DNA of 64,000 nucleotides, from the NCBI RefSeq assembly GCF_000484635.1, contig NZ_AXVM01000002.1, positions 186,001 to 250,000 on the forward strand. Reading direction: 5' to 3'. The DNA comes from Comamonas badia DSM 17552 (GTDB lineage: Bacteria; Pseudomonadota; Gammaproteobacteria; Burkholderiales; Burkholderiaceae_C). Each line of letters opens with the position of its first letter. Position 1 is the stretch's first letter. Positions 17,547 to 26,682 of the stretch are shown piece after piece. Position numbers and translations under genes: made by a program. The notes under the pieces are model-generated. The model saw only the letters and a program-made list of their open reading frames with translations, was not told the DNA's origin and did no database searches.

Positions 17547-17864
17547 TCAGAACCCGCTGAGCACGGTGTCCATGGCCCCCATGATCTCCGCCGAACGATG
17601 GGCCAGCGATCCGGCTGGCTTTTTCAGGAGCCGCAAGGACAAGGGCGCTGCCAGATGCGGCATGAGCACCAGCGGCTCGCCCGCCACTTCCAGGAGAGGG
17701 CACAGATTGAGCGGCAGCCGCGCCTGCCGCAACCCCACACGCGACAGCGGCATCACCAGCCGGGTGCCGAGCTGGTCGATCAGCGCGCTCTGCACATCCA
17801 GCACGTAGGGCACGAAGCGGCGCGAATCCGGCTGCGGGTTGGCATAGACATCGAACTGCGCCAT
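17547..17864 (-). CDS. ccdB: CcdB-family toxin of a toxin-antitoxin pair
   Basis: A 105-residue protein clearly of the CcdB family, whose F-plasmid member poisons DNA gyrase. The recognisable parts are FVPYVLDVQSALID, TRLVMPLSRVGL and a C-terminal helix. The F-plasmid protein ends in Trp-Gly-Ile, residues important for gyrase poisoning; here the end is Ser-Gly-Phe, as in some chromosomal homologues that also lack the Trp, so activity cannot be assumed. The ATG follows the antitoxin stop with no spacing. The preceding gene is an unusual Phd-like antitoxin. Gyrase as target is inferred from the family. Confidence 0.85.
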   Translation of the reverse strand: MAQFDVYANPQPDSRRFVPYVLDVQSALIDQLGTRLVMPLSRVGLRQARLPLNLCPLLEVAGEPLVLMPHLAAPLSLRLLKKPAGSLAHRSAEIMGAMDTVLSGF

Positions 17865-18146
17865 TCAGGTCGGCTCCTGCCAGGCCACCAGCCCTTCGCA
17901 CCACAGGCCATGCGCCTCGTGGTGCGCGTTCTGCTCGGCAATCCAGTCCTTGTACGTTTCGTTGAACTCGCGCTTGCGCTGCGCCAGGGTCTTCTTCTGC
18001 TCCAGCGCGGCCAGCTCGGCATAGCGCGCGGCCGACACGATGACGCCCGCCACGCGATCGTTCTTGAGCACATGCACGGGCTCGCGCTCGGCCTGGCCGA
18101 GGTAATAGCCAAAGCGGTTCTTGGCTTCGGTGGCGGTGACTTGCAT
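17865..18146 (-). CDS. antitoxin with Phd/YefM-like N-terminus and CcdA-like tail
   Basis: A 93-residue protein directly upstream of the ccdB-type toxin. Residues 1-48 (MQVTATEAKNRFGYYL and GVIVSAARYAELAAL) match the Phd/YefM DNA-binding fold, not the ribbon-helix-helix of classical CcdA. The tail from about residue 58, with WIAEQNAHHEAHGL, resembles the toxin-wrapping C-terminus of CcdA. The toxin begins immediately after this stop, the normal order for antitoxin first. Two tandem copies of a 7-mer lie upstream and may be its operator. The domain split is read by eye and needs a profile search. Confidence 0.78.
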   Translation of the reverse strand: MQVTATEAKNRFGYYLGQAEREPVHVLKNDRVAGVIVSAARYAELAALEQKKTLAQRKREFNETYKDWIAEQNAHHEAHGLWCEGLVAWQEPT

Positions 18147-18171
18147 GGCGGCTCCCGGACAGCGATTCGGA

Positions 18172-18187
18172 TAGCCATTTTAGCCAT
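18172..18187 (-). promoter_or_regulatory. possible operator of the toxin-antitoxin pair
   Basis: The 7-mer ATGGCTA (minus strand) occurs twice, at 18181-18187 and 18172-18178, nine bases apart start to start, between the aspS terminator and the antitoxin start. Such direct repeats are typical antitoxin binding sites, but nothing else supports it here. Confidence 0.35.
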
Positions 18188-18190
18188 TAC

Positions 18191-18222
18191 AAATAAACAA
18201 GGGCGCACGAGGCGCCCCTGTT
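18191..18222 (-). terminator. rho-independent terminator of the aspS operon
   Basis: Stem GGGCGC/GCGCCC (18201-18206 with 18212-18217, loop ACGAG), extended outward by AACA/TGTT across one mismatch. On the minus strand it is followed by TTTATTT. It lies 28 bp after the aspS stop. Confidence 0.75.
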
Positions 18223-18249
18223 GGTGAGGGAAATCATCCGGCCGGCGGA

Positions 18250-20052
18250 TCAGCCCGTTTTCAAAGCGTCAGGGTTGCGCAACCGGATATGCAATTCACG
18301 CAACTGCTTCTCGTCCACCGGCGACGGCGCCTGCGTCAGCAGATCCTGCGCACGCTGGGTCTTGGGGAAGGCGATCACGTCGCGGATGGATTCAGCGCCC
18401 GTCATGAGCGTGATCAGGCGATCCAGGCCGAAGGCCAGGCCGCCGTGCGGCGGCGCGCCGTACTGCAGGGCGTCGAGCAGATAGCCGAACTTGGCACGCT
18501 GGTCTTCCGGGCCGATATTGAGCGCGGCAAACACCTTGGCCTGCACGTCGGCGCGGTGGATGCGCACCGAGCCGCCGCCCAGCTCCCAGCCGTTGAGCAC
18601 CATGTCGTAGGCCTTGGCGACGCAGGCGCCGGGGTCGGTGTCCATCAGGTCTTCGTGCCCGTCCTTGGGCGAGGTGAAGGGGTGGTGCACCGCCACCCAG
18701 CGGTTTTCCTCCTCGTCGCGCTCGAACATCGGGAAATCCACCACCCACAGCGGTGCCCAGCGGTTGTCGAACAAACCGTGCGTCTTGCCGAATTCGCTCA
18801 GACCCACCTTCAGGCGCAGCGCACCAATGCTGTCGTTCACGATCTTGGCCTTGTCGGCGCCGAAGAAGATCAGGTCACCATCCTGCGCGCCGGTGCGCTG
18901 GAGGATTTCCGCAATCGCCGCATCGTGGATGTTCTTGACGATGGGCGACTGCAGGCCCTCGCGTCCCTTGGCCACTTCGTTGACCTTGATCCACGCCAGG
19001 CCCTTGGCGCCGTAGATCTTGACGAAGTCGGTGTAGCCGTCGATCTCGCCGCGCGAGATGGCAGCGCCGCCGGGCACGCGCAGCGCCACCACACGGCCGC
19101 CCGGCGTGGTCGCGGGCGTGGAAAACACCTTGAAGTCCACGTCCTTCATGACGTCGGTGAGTTCGGTGAATTCCAGCTTCACGCGCAGGTCGGGCTTGTC
19201 CGAACCAAAGCGCGCCATCGCCTCCGCATAGGGCATCACCGGGAAGTCACCCAGGTCCACCTTCAGCTGCTGCTGGAACACTTCCGTGATCAGGCGCTGG
19301 AAGATGGCGCGGATTTCCTCCTCGCCCAGGAACGAAGTCTCGCAGTCGATCTGCGTGAACTCGGGCTGGCGGTCGGCGCGCAGGTCTTCGTCGCGGAAGC
19401 ACTTGGTGATCTGGTAGTAGCGGTCGTAGCCGGCCACCATCAGCATCTGCTTGTAGAGCTGCGGCGACTGCGGCAGCGCGAAGAACTGGCCGTCATGCAC
19501 GCGGCTGGGCACCAGGTAATCGCGCGCGCCTTCGGGCGTGCTCTTGCCGAGCATGGGGGTTTCGATGTCGATGAAACCTTCCCTGTCCAGGAAGTTGCGC
19601 ACCTGCAGCGCGGTGCGGTAGCGCAGCATCATGTTGCGCTGCATCACCGGGCGGCGCAGGTCCATCACGCGGTGCGTGAGGCGCGTGGTCTCCGACAGGT
19701 TGTCGTCGTCCATCTGGAATGGCGGCGTGACCGAAGGGTTGAGCACCACCAGTTCGTGGCACAGGATTTCGATCTGGCCACTGGTGAGCTTGTCATTCGT
19801 CGTGCCCTCGGGGCGCGCGCGCACCAGGCCCTTGACCTGCAGGCAAAATTCGTTGCGTATGCCTTCGGCCACCTTGAACATCTCGGGGCGGTCGGGGTCG
19901 CAGACCACCTGCACATAGCCTTCGCGGTCGCGCAGGTCGATGAAGATCACGCCGCCATGGTCGCGGCGGCGGTTCACCCAGCCGCACAGGGTGACGGTTT
20001 GGCCCATCAGGGCTTCGGTCACGAGACCGCAGTAACTGGTACGCATGGACAT
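18250..20052 (-). CDS. aspS: aspartyl-tRNA synthetase
   Basis: Charges tRNA-Asp with aspartate. The 600-residue protein is the bacterial type: an N-terminal OB-fold anticodon-binding domain ([13 protein letters not shown]), the class II catalytic core with motif 2 [14 protein letters not shown] and motif 3 GLAFGLDRL, and the inserted GAD domain of about 110 residues in the middle. The chosen ATG at 20052 (MSMRTSYCG) has AGGAAG nine bases upstream; another ATG lies two codons later. It follows the DUF502 gene after 40 bp on the same strand and is closed by a clear terminator. Confidence 0.96.
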   Translation of the reverse strand: MSMRTSYCGLVTEALMGQTVTLCGWVNRRRDHGGVIFIDLRDREGYVQVVCDPDRPEMFKVAEGIRNEFCLQVKGLVRARPEGTTNDKLTSGQIEILCHELVVLNPSVTPPFQMDDDNLSETTRLTHRVMDLRRPVMQRNMMLRYRTALQVRNFLDREGFIDIETPMLGKSTPEGARDYLVPSRVHDGQFFALPQSPQLYKQMLMVAGYDRYYQITKCFRDEDLRADRQPEFTQIDCETSFLGEEEIRAIFQRLITEVFQQQLKVDLGDFPVMPYAEAMARFGSDKPDLRVKLEFTELTDVMKDVDFKVFSTPATTPGGRVVALRVPGGAAISRGEIDGYTDFVKIYGAKGLAWIKVNEVAKGREGLQSPIVKNIHDAAIAEILQRTGAQDGDLIFFGADKAKIVNDSIGALRLKVGLSEFGKTHGLFDNRWAPLWVVDFPMFERDEEENRWVAVHHPFTSPKDGHEDLMDTDPGACVAKAYDMVLNGWELGGGSVRIHRADVQAKVFAALNIGPEDQRAKFGYLLDALQYGAPPHGGLAFGLDRLITLMTGAESIRDVIAFPKTQRAQDLLTQAPSPVDEKQLRELHIRLRNPDALKTG

Positions 20053-20092
20053 GGCTGGTTCTTCCTGCGCCCTCGCAGGGCGCCACTTCGGT

Positions 20093-20722
20093 TCAAGGGT
20101 GCAGCTGGCTGTCGGCCTGCACCGGATCGTGGGGCGCGACGACCCCCATCGAGACAATGTACTTGAGCGCTTCGTCGATGCTCATTTCCAGCTCAATGCA
20201 GTCGCTCTTGCGCATGAGCACGAAATAGCCGCTGGTCGGGTTGGGCGTGGTCGGCACGTAGACGCTGACGAATTCATCGCGCAGGTAGCCGGCCACCTCG
20301 CCGCTGGGGCTGCCGGTGACGAAGGCCACCGTCCACATGCCGTCGCGCGGCCACTGCACCAGCACGGCGGTGCGAAAGGCGTTGCCGCTTTCGGAAAACA
20401 GCGTGTCCGACACCTGCTTGACGCTGGAATAGATGGAGCGCACCACCGGAATGCGGCTCACCAGCGCATCGCCCATGGCGACGAGCTTGCGCCCGAAGAA
20501 GTTGCTCGCGATCGCGCCGACGATCAAGAGGATGAGCAGCGTGAGCACCACGCCGAAGCCCGGGACGTGAAAACCCAGCAGCTTGTCCGGCTGCCAATCG
20601 GCCGGCAGGATTTCCAGGGTTTGATCGAGCAGCCCCACCACCCAGGACAATACCCAGGCGGTGATGATCAGCGGAACAATCACCAGCAGGCCGGCGAACA
20701 GCCACTTGCGCAAGGCAGCCAT
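20093..20722 (-). CDS. DUF502-family inner-membrane protein
   Basis: A 209-residue protein of the DUF502 family, function unknown. Two hydrophobic helices occupy about residues 6-32 and 52-75, the second preceded by HVPGFGVV, and [12 protein letters not shown] follows. The soluble C-terminal half contains [14 protein letters not shown] and [13 protein letters not shown], the best conserved parts of the family. It starts immediately after the stop of the zinc-ribbon gene (no intervening base) and precedes aspS, an order I recall as common in this bacterial group. Confidence 0.9.
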   Translation of the reverse strand: MAALRKWLFAGLLVIVPLIITAWVLSWVVGLLDQTLEILPADWQPDKLLGFHVPGFGVVLTLLILLIVGAIASNFFGRKLVAMGDALVSRIPVVRSIYSSVKQVSDTLFSESGNAFRTAVLVQWPRDGMWTVAFVTGSPSGEVAGYLRDEFVSVYVPTTPNPTSGYFVLMRKSDCIELEMSIDEALKYIVSMGVVAPHDPVQADSQLHP

Positions 20723-21049
20723 TCAAGCCTCGGAAGTGGCTTTTGCGCTTGCTGGTGCTGCGGCAGGCGCTTCTGTTTTCGTAGTATCTGGCGCCTTGGC
20801 TGCTTCGGCCGGAGCGGCGGCTGGCGTGCCGGCCGGCGTGCTTTCGGTGGCCGGGGCGCTGCTCTTGCGCCCGCTGAAATCCGTCTCGTACCAGCCCGAG
20901 CCCTTGAGCTGGAAACCCGCTGCCGTCAGCTGCTTGACGTAGGATTCCTGCCCGCATGCCGGGCAGTGCGTGAGTGGTGCATCGGACATTTTCTGCAGCA
21001 CGTCCTGGGCATGGCCGCAGTGACTGCAGCGGTAGGCATAAATGGGCAT
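20723..21049 (-). CDS. FmdB-family zinc-ribbon regulatory protein
   Basis: A 108-residue protein. The first 60 residues are the FmdB/YgaF zinc ribbon: CSHCG at about 8-12 and CPACG at 29-33, with the GSGWYETDF segment after it. The remaining half is low-complexity Ala/Pro/Thr/Ser. Part of this tail (DNA 20741-20790) resembles the right half of the dispersed repeat, which may explain its composition. Proteins of this family have been linked to amidase or porin regulation in other species, but the function here is unknown. A TATAAT sequence lies 34 bp upstream of the start. Confidence 0.85.
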   Translation of the reverse strand: MPIYAYRCSHCGHAQDVLQKMSDAPLTHCPACGQESYVKQLTAAGFQLKGSGWYETDFSGRKSSAPATESTPAGTPAAAPAEAAKAPDTTKTEAPAAAPASAKATSEA

Positions 21050-21082
21050 TTTGGGCAGCGCGGATTTCTTGCAAAGCCCACG

Positions 21083-21088
21083 ATTATA
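21083..21088 (-). promoter_or_regulatory. -10 box candidate for the fmdB-DUF502-aspS operon
   Basis: A perfect TATAAT on the minus strand, 34 bp before the ATG. No good -35 hexamer is seen at 16-18 bp; a perfect GCCGCT/AGCGGC palindrome (21093-21106) lies in that place. Confidence 0.4.
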
Positions 21089-21125
21089 GGTAGCCGCTCA
21101 AGCGGCTGCGCCGCGGCACGGCGGT

Positions 21126-22574
21126 TCAGGCCGCCGCGGTTTCGTAATGGTGCGTGCGCCCCTTCTGGTCGGCGATGAACTGCGGCAGCAGCGAGCCGCC
21201 CAGCATGCCGGCAAACGATGCCATCAGGCCGGCAAGCTGCTGCGGAAACGCCTCGTGGAGCACCGGGCTGGCCACGAACCAGAGCCACACGCCCATGCCC
21301 ATCGCCACGGCCAGCAGTGCGCCTTGCGTCGTTGCGCGCTTCCAGTAGACGCCCATCAGCAGCGGCACGAACGCACCCACCAGCGGCACCTGATAGGCGC
21401 CCGAGACCAGCTCATAGATGGAGGAACCTTCCATGGTGATGGAGTACACCAGCACGCAGAAGGTGAACACCACCACGCTCACGCGCATGGCCTTGAGTGT
21501 CTGCTGGTCGCTCATGCCGGGCTTGAGGTTGCGCAGGATGTTTTCGACAAAGGTGGTCGAAGGCGCCAGCAGCGTGGCCGATGCGGTGGACATGATGGCC
21601 GAAAGCAGCGCGCCGAAGAACGCCACCTGCAGCCCCACCGGCATGTGCGTGAGCACCAGCGTGGGCAGCACCTTCTGCGGGTCGTCCTCCAGCAGTGCCG
21701 CCGTGCCCGGCAGCACCAGCAGCGCCGCCATCACCACGAACATGGGCACGAAGGCGAAGGCGATGTAGAGCAGGCCGCCCACGATGGGGCCATTCTGGGC
21801 CGTGTTCGAACTGTTGGAGGACATGACGCGCTGGAACACGTCCTGCTGGGGAATCGACCCCAGCATCATGGTGATCGCGGCGGCAAGGAAGAAGGTCCAC
21901 TCCTTGGCGCCGCCCGTGGGCAGGAAGCGCAGCTTGCCTTCGCTGGCCGCATAGGTCACGACCCGCTCGGCACCGCCGGCGATGTCGGCGGCGTACCAGG
22001 CAATCGCCAGGAGCCCGGCGACGATGACGATCATCTGCACGAAATCCGTGAGCGCCACCGACCACATGCCGCCGTACAGCGTATAGAGGAGCACCACCGC
22101 CGTGCCGATCACCATGCCCCAGGAGAGCGCTATCGCGCCCTGGCTCAGGATGTTGAACACTAGGCCCAGCGCGGTGATCTGCGCGCCCACCCAGCCCAGG
22201 TCGCTCAGGATGATGATGGTGGAGCACAGCACCTCCACCACGCGCCCGAAGCGGCGGCGGTAGTAATCGCCGATGGTGATGATGTTCATCGCATACAGCT
22301 TGCGCGCGAAGAACAGGCCCACCAGCACCAGGCACAGGCCGGCGCCGAACGGATCTTCCACCGTGCCGTGCAGCCCCTCCTTGACGAACTGCGCCGGCGC
22401 CCCCAGCACCGTCTCGGAGCCGAACCAGGTGGCGAAGGTGGTGGCGATCACCACCGCCAGCGGCAGGCTGCGCCCGGCGACGGCGTAGTCGGCGGTGTTC
22501 TTGACACGCCGCGCAGCCAGCAGGCCGATGGCGATCGAGGCCAGCAGATACAGGACGATGAAGGTCACCAGCAT
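21126..22574 (-). CDS. sodium:solute symporter family protein
   Basis: A 482-residue transporter of the SSS family with about 13 hydrophobic helices. Typical features are the start (VLYLLASIAIGLLAARRVKN followed by DYAVAGRSLP), ATTFATWFGSETVLG in helix two, the DFVQM segment after helix five, and LSAIMSTASATLLAPSTTF in the helix that usually holds the sodium site. The substrate cannot be read from the sequence; members carry proline, pantothenate, sugars or organic acids. It stands alone, 95 bp after ubiB on the same strand, with no binding or regulatory partner. Confidence 0.9.
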   Translation of the reverse strand: MLVTFIVLYLLASIAIGLLAARRVKNTADYAVAGRSLPLAVVIATTFATWFGSETVLGAPAQFVKEGLHGTVEDPFGAGLCLVLVGLFFARKLYAMNIITIGDYYRRRFGRVVEVLCSTIIILSDLGWVGAQITALGLVFNILSQGAIALSWGMVIGTAVVLLYTLYGGMWSVALTDFVQMIVIVAGLLAIAWYAADIAGGAERVVTYAASEGKLRFLPTGGAKEWTFFLAAAITMMLGSIPQQDVFQRVMSSNSSNTAQNGPIVGGLLYIAFAFVPMFVVMAALLVLPGTAALLEDDPQKVLPTLVLTHMPVGLQVAFFGALLSAIMSTASATLLAPSTTFVENILRNLKPGMSDQQTLKAMRVSVVVFTFCVLVYSITMEGSSIYELVSGAYQVPLVGAFVPLLMGVYWKRATTQGALLAVAMGMGVWLWFVASPVLHEAFPQQLAGLMASFAGMLGGSLLPQFIADQKGRTHHYETAAA

Positions 22575-22669
22575 GGGCGGCTCTCCGGCAAACGAGGGCT
22601 GAAAACGGCGACGCGGATTATCCGGGCAAGCCGCCGAGAAACGCTTTCACCGCACGCTTCGCGCTGTAT

Positions 22670-24235
22670 TTACAACACCCGGATGCGGATCACGAGCTGC
22701 ACCACGATGAGGCCGAGCACAAAGCCCAGACCCGAATACAGCAGGCCCTGCAGGAGCCGGTTGGTGCGCTTCTGCTCCGCCAGCAGCTGGCGGATGGGCT
22801 CGGACTGTGTCTGCTGCGGCCGGCCCAGGTAGCTGTGCAGCAGGCGCGGCAATTCCGGCAGCATCTTGGCGTAGTGCGGCCCCTGGGCCTGCAGTTCGTT
22901 CCACAGGCGCTTGGGGCCGAGCTGCTCCAGCATCCACTGCTCCAGAAACGGCTTTGCGGTGCTCCACAGATCCAGGTCAGGGTCGAGCTGGCGCCCCAGA
23001 CCTTCGATATTGAGCAGGGTCTTCTGCAGCAGCACGAGCTGCGGCTGAATCTCGACATGAAAGCGCCGGGAGGTCTGAAACAGGCGCAGCAGCACCATGC
23101 CCAGCGATATCTCCTTGAGCGGGCGGTCGAAGTACGGCTCGCAGACCGTGCGGATCGCGCCCTCCAGTTCGTTCACGCGCGTATCCGCCGGCACCCAGCC
23201 GCTTTCCACATGCAGCTCGGCGACGCGCTTGTAGTCGCGGCGAAAGAAGGCGGTGAAGTTCTGCGCCAGGTATTCCTTGTCCACCTCGGTGAGCGAGCCG
23301 ACGATGCCGAAATCGAGCGAGATGTAGCGCCCGAAGGTTTCCGGCTGCGTGCTCACCATGATGTTGCCCGGGTGCATGTCGGCGTGGAAAAAGCCGTCGC
23401 GGAACACCTGGGTGAAAAAGATGGTGACACCATCGCGCGCCAGTTTCGGAATATCCACGCCGATGTCGCGCAGGGTATCGATCTGGCTGATTGGGACGCC
23501 CTGCATGCGCTGCATCACCATCACATCGCTGTGGCACCAGTCCCAGAACACTTCGGGTATCAGCACCAGATCAAGCCCCGCCATGTTGCGCCGCAGCTGC
23601 GCCGCGTTGGCCGCTTCGCGCACCAGGTCGAGCTCATCGTGCAGATAATTGTCGAACTCGCCCACCACCTCGCGCGGCTTGAGGCGTTTGCCATCGGCCG
23701 AGAGGCGGCTGACCCAGCCCGCCACCATGTGCATCAGCGCGAGGTCTTTCTCGATCGCCGCGAGCATGCCCGGCCGCAGCACCTTGACGGCCACTTCCCG
23801 CTCCTGGCCTTCACGGTCGCGGATGACGGCAAAGTGCACCTGGGCGATCGACGCACTGGCCACCGGCGTGCGATCGAACGAGACAAAAATCTCTTCCAGA
23901 GGCTTGCGGAAGGACCGCTCTATCGTGGCCACCGCCACCTCGGGGTCAAACGGCGGCACGCGGTCCTGCAGCAGCGCAAGTTCGTCGGCGATATCCGGCG
24001 GCATGAGGTCGCGGCGCGTGGAGAGCACCTGACCGAATTTGACGAAGATCGGCCCCAGCTCTTCCAGAGCCTCGCGCAGGCGCTGGCCGCGCGGCGCATC
24101 CAGCCGCCGCCCCAGGGTCAGCAGCCGTGTCAGCGCGCGAACCCAGGGCCGCGAAAAACCCGACAGCACCAGCCCATCGAGGCCGTGGCGCAGCGCCACC
24201 CAGCAGATGGCGATTCCGCGAAAAAATCGGCTCAT
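22670..24235 (-). CDS. ubiB: ubiquinone biosynthesis atypical kinase/ATPase
   Basis: A membrane-anchored ADCK-type ATPase needed for ubiquinone synthesis. The 521-residue protein has the signature [18 protein letters not shown] near residue 70 (the KxGQ loop), the A-rich nucleotide loop ([13 protein letters not shown]), the catalytic HADMHPGN and the metal-binding DFGIVG. Two hydrophobic helices at the C-terminus ([20 protein letters not shown]) anchor it. Its ATG overlaps the ubiJ stop as ATGA, so it is coupled to ubiJ. No ribosome site of its own is needed. Confidence 0.95.
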   Translation of the reverse strand: MSRFFRGIAICWVALRHGLDGLVLSGFSRPWVRALTRLLTLGRRLDAPRGQRLREALEELGPIFVKFGQVLSTRRDLMPPDIADELALLQDRVPPFDPEVAVATIERSFRKPLEEIFVSFDRTPVASASIAQVHFAVIRDREGQEREVAVKVLRPGMLAAIEKDLALMHMVAGWVSRLSADGKRLKPREVVGEFDNYLHDELDLVREAANAAQLRRNMAGLDLVLIPEVFWDWCHSDVMVMQRMQGVPISQIDTLRDIGVDIPKLARDGVTIFFTQVFRDGFFHADMHPGNIMVSTQPETFGRYISLDFGIVGSLTEVDKEYLAQNFTAFFRRDYKRVAELHVESGWVPADTRVNELEGAIRTVCEPYFDRPLKEISLGMVLLRLFQTSRRFHVEIQPQLVLLQKTLLNIEGLGRQLDPDLDLWSTAKPFLEQWMLEQLGPKRLWNELQAQGPHYAKMLPELPRLLHSYLGRPQQTQSEPIRQLLAEQKRTNRLLQGLLYSGLGFVLGLIVVQLVIRIRVL

Positions 24236-24774
24236 GAATAAAGGTGGTCAGCCGCCCCGCGCCGGCCGGCAAAGCCGTGCAGCGCCACCAGCACACGGCG
24301 CACGCCGATGCCGATGAAGTGGGCCGGGGCATCGCCGACGATGCGCGCCAGGTCTTCCTCGATATCCCAGCGCAGGTTCTCGGCGAGCCAGTGAATGTCG
24401 CTGGCCAATTGCACATCCCCCTCAACGTGCACCTGCGGCCGATCGCCTGCCAGCGCCGAGCGCGCCAGATCGGCAGGGGAGCCCTGGAGCAGTTCGGCAC
24501 GCAGGTCGGCATCCGCGTGCGCTGGCGCCACATCCAGCAAGCCCGCCGGCGTCATCTGCAGCGCCACGACAAACTGGCGCCACTGCACTCGCGCCACGCG
24601 GCCGCTGTGGCACGCAAGGCGCTCCATGGCCTGCGGCTCCTGCATCAGCACGTGGTTGAGCAACAGCACCAGGCGGTGCTGCATGCCCTGCACCAGCCAT
24701 TGCGGGGCCTGCGGGGGGCCGGGCAGGCGGCTTGCGAGGTCTTGCAGAAAAGAAAAAGGGGACCGTGTTTTCAT
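24232..24774 (-). CDS. ubiJ: ubiquinone biosynthesis accessory factor, SCP2 domain
   Basis: A 180-residue lipid-binding accessory protein of the Ubi complex. Its place between ubiE and ubiB and the coupling to ubiB agree with E. coli ubiEJB. The N-terminal half, with [14 protein letters not shown], is the SCP2-like fold; the end of the protein ([27 protein letters not shown]) matches UbiJ proteins of this group. The start codon lies in the loop of a GC-rich hairpin that is followed by a T-rich tract, so initiation may be controlled (see the terminator entry). The family assignment rests on context and this C-terminal motif. Confidence 0.85.
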   Translation of the reverse strand: MKTRSPFSFLQDLASRLPGPPQAPQWLVQGMQHRLVLLLNHVLMQEPQAMERLACHSGRVARVQWRQFVVALQMTPAGLLDVAPAHADADLRAELLQGSPADLARSALAGDRPQVHVEGDVQLASDIHWLAENLRWDIEEDLARIVGDAPAHFIGIGVRRVLVALHGFAGRRGAADHLYS

Positions 24775-24781
24775 GGTCCCC
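24748..24781 (-). terminator. terminator-like hairpin with the ubiJ start codon in its loop
   Basis: Read on the minus strand: stem GGGGACC/GGTCCCC (24781-24775 with 24764-24758), loop ATGAAAACAC containing the ubiJ ATG, then TTTTTCTTTTC. It has the form of an intrinsic terminator for the Tim44-like gene upstream, yet its right arm and T-run are the first codons of ubiJ. Confidence 0.6.
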
Positions 24782-24801
24782 GATTATTCCCTGAATGCAG
24801 C

Positions 24802-25806
24802 TTATTGCAGCGCCTGCAGCCCCGCGACCAGCCAGCCGCTCTTGCCGTCCTTGGGCTTGGTCATGTTCCAGACCTCGCGGAAGGGGCTGGGGCCGGCCGA
24901 GGCCTCCTCGCGGATCATGCCGGAGAACTCCACGCTGGCCATGTACTCGCCGTCGAGCTCTTCAATGCCCAGCAGCTGCGCCTCGAGCATCAGCACATCG
25001 GTCTGGTTGGGCGCAGTCGCGCCGCGCTGCTGCTCGCGCTCCTTGAGCTGCGAGCGCACCTGGTCCAGCATGCCGTCGGTCATCATGGAGCGCAGCATGT
25101 CCACGTCCGATCTGTCCCAGGCCGATTGCAGCGTGGTGAAATTGCGCTTGGCCGTCTGCAGGAAGCCTTCTATATCAAACCCTGCCGGCACGCCCCAGCC
25201 CTGGGCTCCGGCCAATGCGGATCCGATGGCCACACCTGCGCCCGCGGCCGCAGGTACGCTGTCGAAATCCACGCGCGAATCCTCCCAGGGGCGGGCGGAC
25301 GCGTCATTGCCCACCTTGGCCGGGTTGTACTGGCGCGCCGCGTTCACCGGCGCCGCAGGCGTCGCGCCCGCGCCCTGGAAGGCAAAGGGCGAGGCTGCCG
25401 CCTGCGGGGATGGCTTGGGCCGCATCACCATGCGCAGCACCGCGAAGCCCACCAGCACCAGCAGCGCGATCAGCAGAAACTGGCCGAACTCGGCACCCAG
25501 GCCCAGCGAACTGGCAAGCCACGCCAGACCCAGACCTGCGGCCAGGCCGCCCAGCATCCCCGCCCACGGCTTGCGCGTTGCCGCGCCGGCGGCGTTGGCT
25601 GCGCTGGCCTGCTTGGCGGCGCTGGCGTTGTTCGCCGCATTGGGTGCCGCGCTGGGCGCTGGTGCCGGGGCACGGACGGCATCGCGTTGCGTCACATTGG
25701 CGGATTGCCGGCCGGCCGAGCGCCCGCCACCCAATCGGGCTGCCTCTGCGTCGGCGTACACCAGCGTCAGCAGCGTCACCAAAACCACAGACCACAGATT
25801 TTTCAT
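24802..25806 (-). CDS. Tim44-like domain protein, membrane-anchored
   Basis: A 334-residue protein with a signal-type hydrophobic start (residues 5-20) and a low-complexity Ala/Ser/Asn region. It continues with two hydrophobic helices around 98-135 (MLGGLAAGLGLAWLASSLG and FLLIALLVLVGFAVLRMV) and a C-terminal Tim44-like domain from about 190 (FLQTAKRNFTTLQSAWDRSD). The domain is best known from the mitochondrial import motor; bacterial members are uncharacterised. It lies between ubiE and ubiJ on the same strand, 36 bp after ubiE and 27 bp before ubiJ. A role tied to quinone synthesis is only a suggestion from that position. Confidence 0.85.
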   Translation of the reverse strand: MKNLWSVVLVTLLTLVYADAEAARLGGGRSAGRQSANVTQRDAVRAPAPAPSAAPNAANNASAAKQASAANAAGAATRKPWAGMLGGLAAGLGLAWLASSLGLGAEFGQFLLIALLVLVGFAVLRMVMRPKPSPQAAASPFAFQGAGATPAAPVNAARQYNPAKVGNDASARPWEDSRVDFDSVPAAAGAGVAIGSALAGAQGWGVPAGFDIEGFLQTAKRNFTTLQSAWDRSDVDMLRSMMTDGMLDQVRSQLKEREQQRGATAPNQTDVLMLEAQLLGIEELDGEYMASVEFSGMIREEASAGPSPFREVWNMTKPKDGKSGWLVAGLQALQ

Positions 25807-25842
25807 CGCTTCCTCATTGGTTACGTTGGTTGAAACAAAACA

Positions 25843-26574
25843 TCAGCACTTCACACCGACATGCAAGGCCACGACGCCACCCGTCATGTTGTGAAAATCC
25901 ACATGCCCGAAACCCTGATGCTGCATCAGAGTCTTTAGTTCCTCCTGGCCTGGGTGCATGCGTATCGATTCGGCGAGATAGCGGTAACTGTCTGCATCGC
26001 CTGCCACCCACTCTCCCAAACGCGGCAGCACCTGAAAGGAGTACAGATCGTAGATTTTTTTGAGCGGCGCGGCCACTTTGGAAAATTCCAGCACCAGCAG
26101 GCGCCCACGGCTTTTGAGCACGCGCGCCATCTCGGCGAGGGCCTTGTCCTTGTGCGTCATGTTGCGCAGGCCAAAGGCGACGCTCACCAGATCGAAGTGG
26201 CCGTCGGGGAACGGCAGGTGCTCGGCATCGCAGACCACCGTAGGCAGCACGACGCCCTTGTTGATGAGCCTGTCGCGCCCGGTATGCAGCATGGCTTCGT
26301 TGATGTCGGTATGCACGACTTCGCCGCTGGCGCCGACTTTTTTCGAGAATGCCAGCGCCAGGTCGCCCGTGCCGCCCGCAATGTCCAGCACCCGGTCACC
26401 CTCGCGCAGATTGGCGACCATGACGGTGTACGCCTTCCAGACCCGGTGCAGACCACCGGACATCAGGTCGTTCATCAGGTCGTAGCGCGGCGCGACGGAA
26501 TCGAAAACGCCGCGCACGCGCCGCGCCTTGTCGCGCTCATCCACCGTCTGAAATCCGAAATGCGTCGCTGTCAT
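25843..26574 (-). CDS. ubiE: bifunctional demethylmenaquinone/ubiquinone C-methyltransferase
   Basis: SAM-dependent C-methylation in ubiquinone synthesis. The 243-residue protein has the SAM-binding loop [10 protein letters not shown] near residue 66, the UbiE signatures [18 protein letters not shown] and [16 protein letters not shown], and a C-terminal [11 protein letters not shown]. It heads a run of same-strand genes: ubiE, the Tim44-like gene, ubiJ and ubiB. The DUF971 gene lies 108 bp upstream. Confidence 0.96.
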   Translation of the reverse strand: MTATHFGFQTVDERDKARRVRGVFDSVAPRYDLMNDLMSGGLHRVWKAYTVMVANLREGDRVLDIAGGTGDLALAFSKKVGASGEVVHTDINEAMLHTGRDRLINKGVVLPTVVCDAEHLPFPDGHFDLVSVAFGLRNMTHKDKALAEMARVLKSRGRLLVLEFSKVAAPLKKIYDLYSFQVLPRLGEWVAGDADSYRYLAESIRMHPGQEELKTLMQHQGFGHVDFHNMTGGVVALHVGVKC

Positions 26575-26682
26575 GGCGCAATCGTAGGCGAGACACCCGC
26601 GCCAGGCGGCATCACCCTCGGGTATCCCTCGGAAATCTGTCGCTATTTGGTTGAATTCAAGTTGTAACCGCCGTGCGGACCC

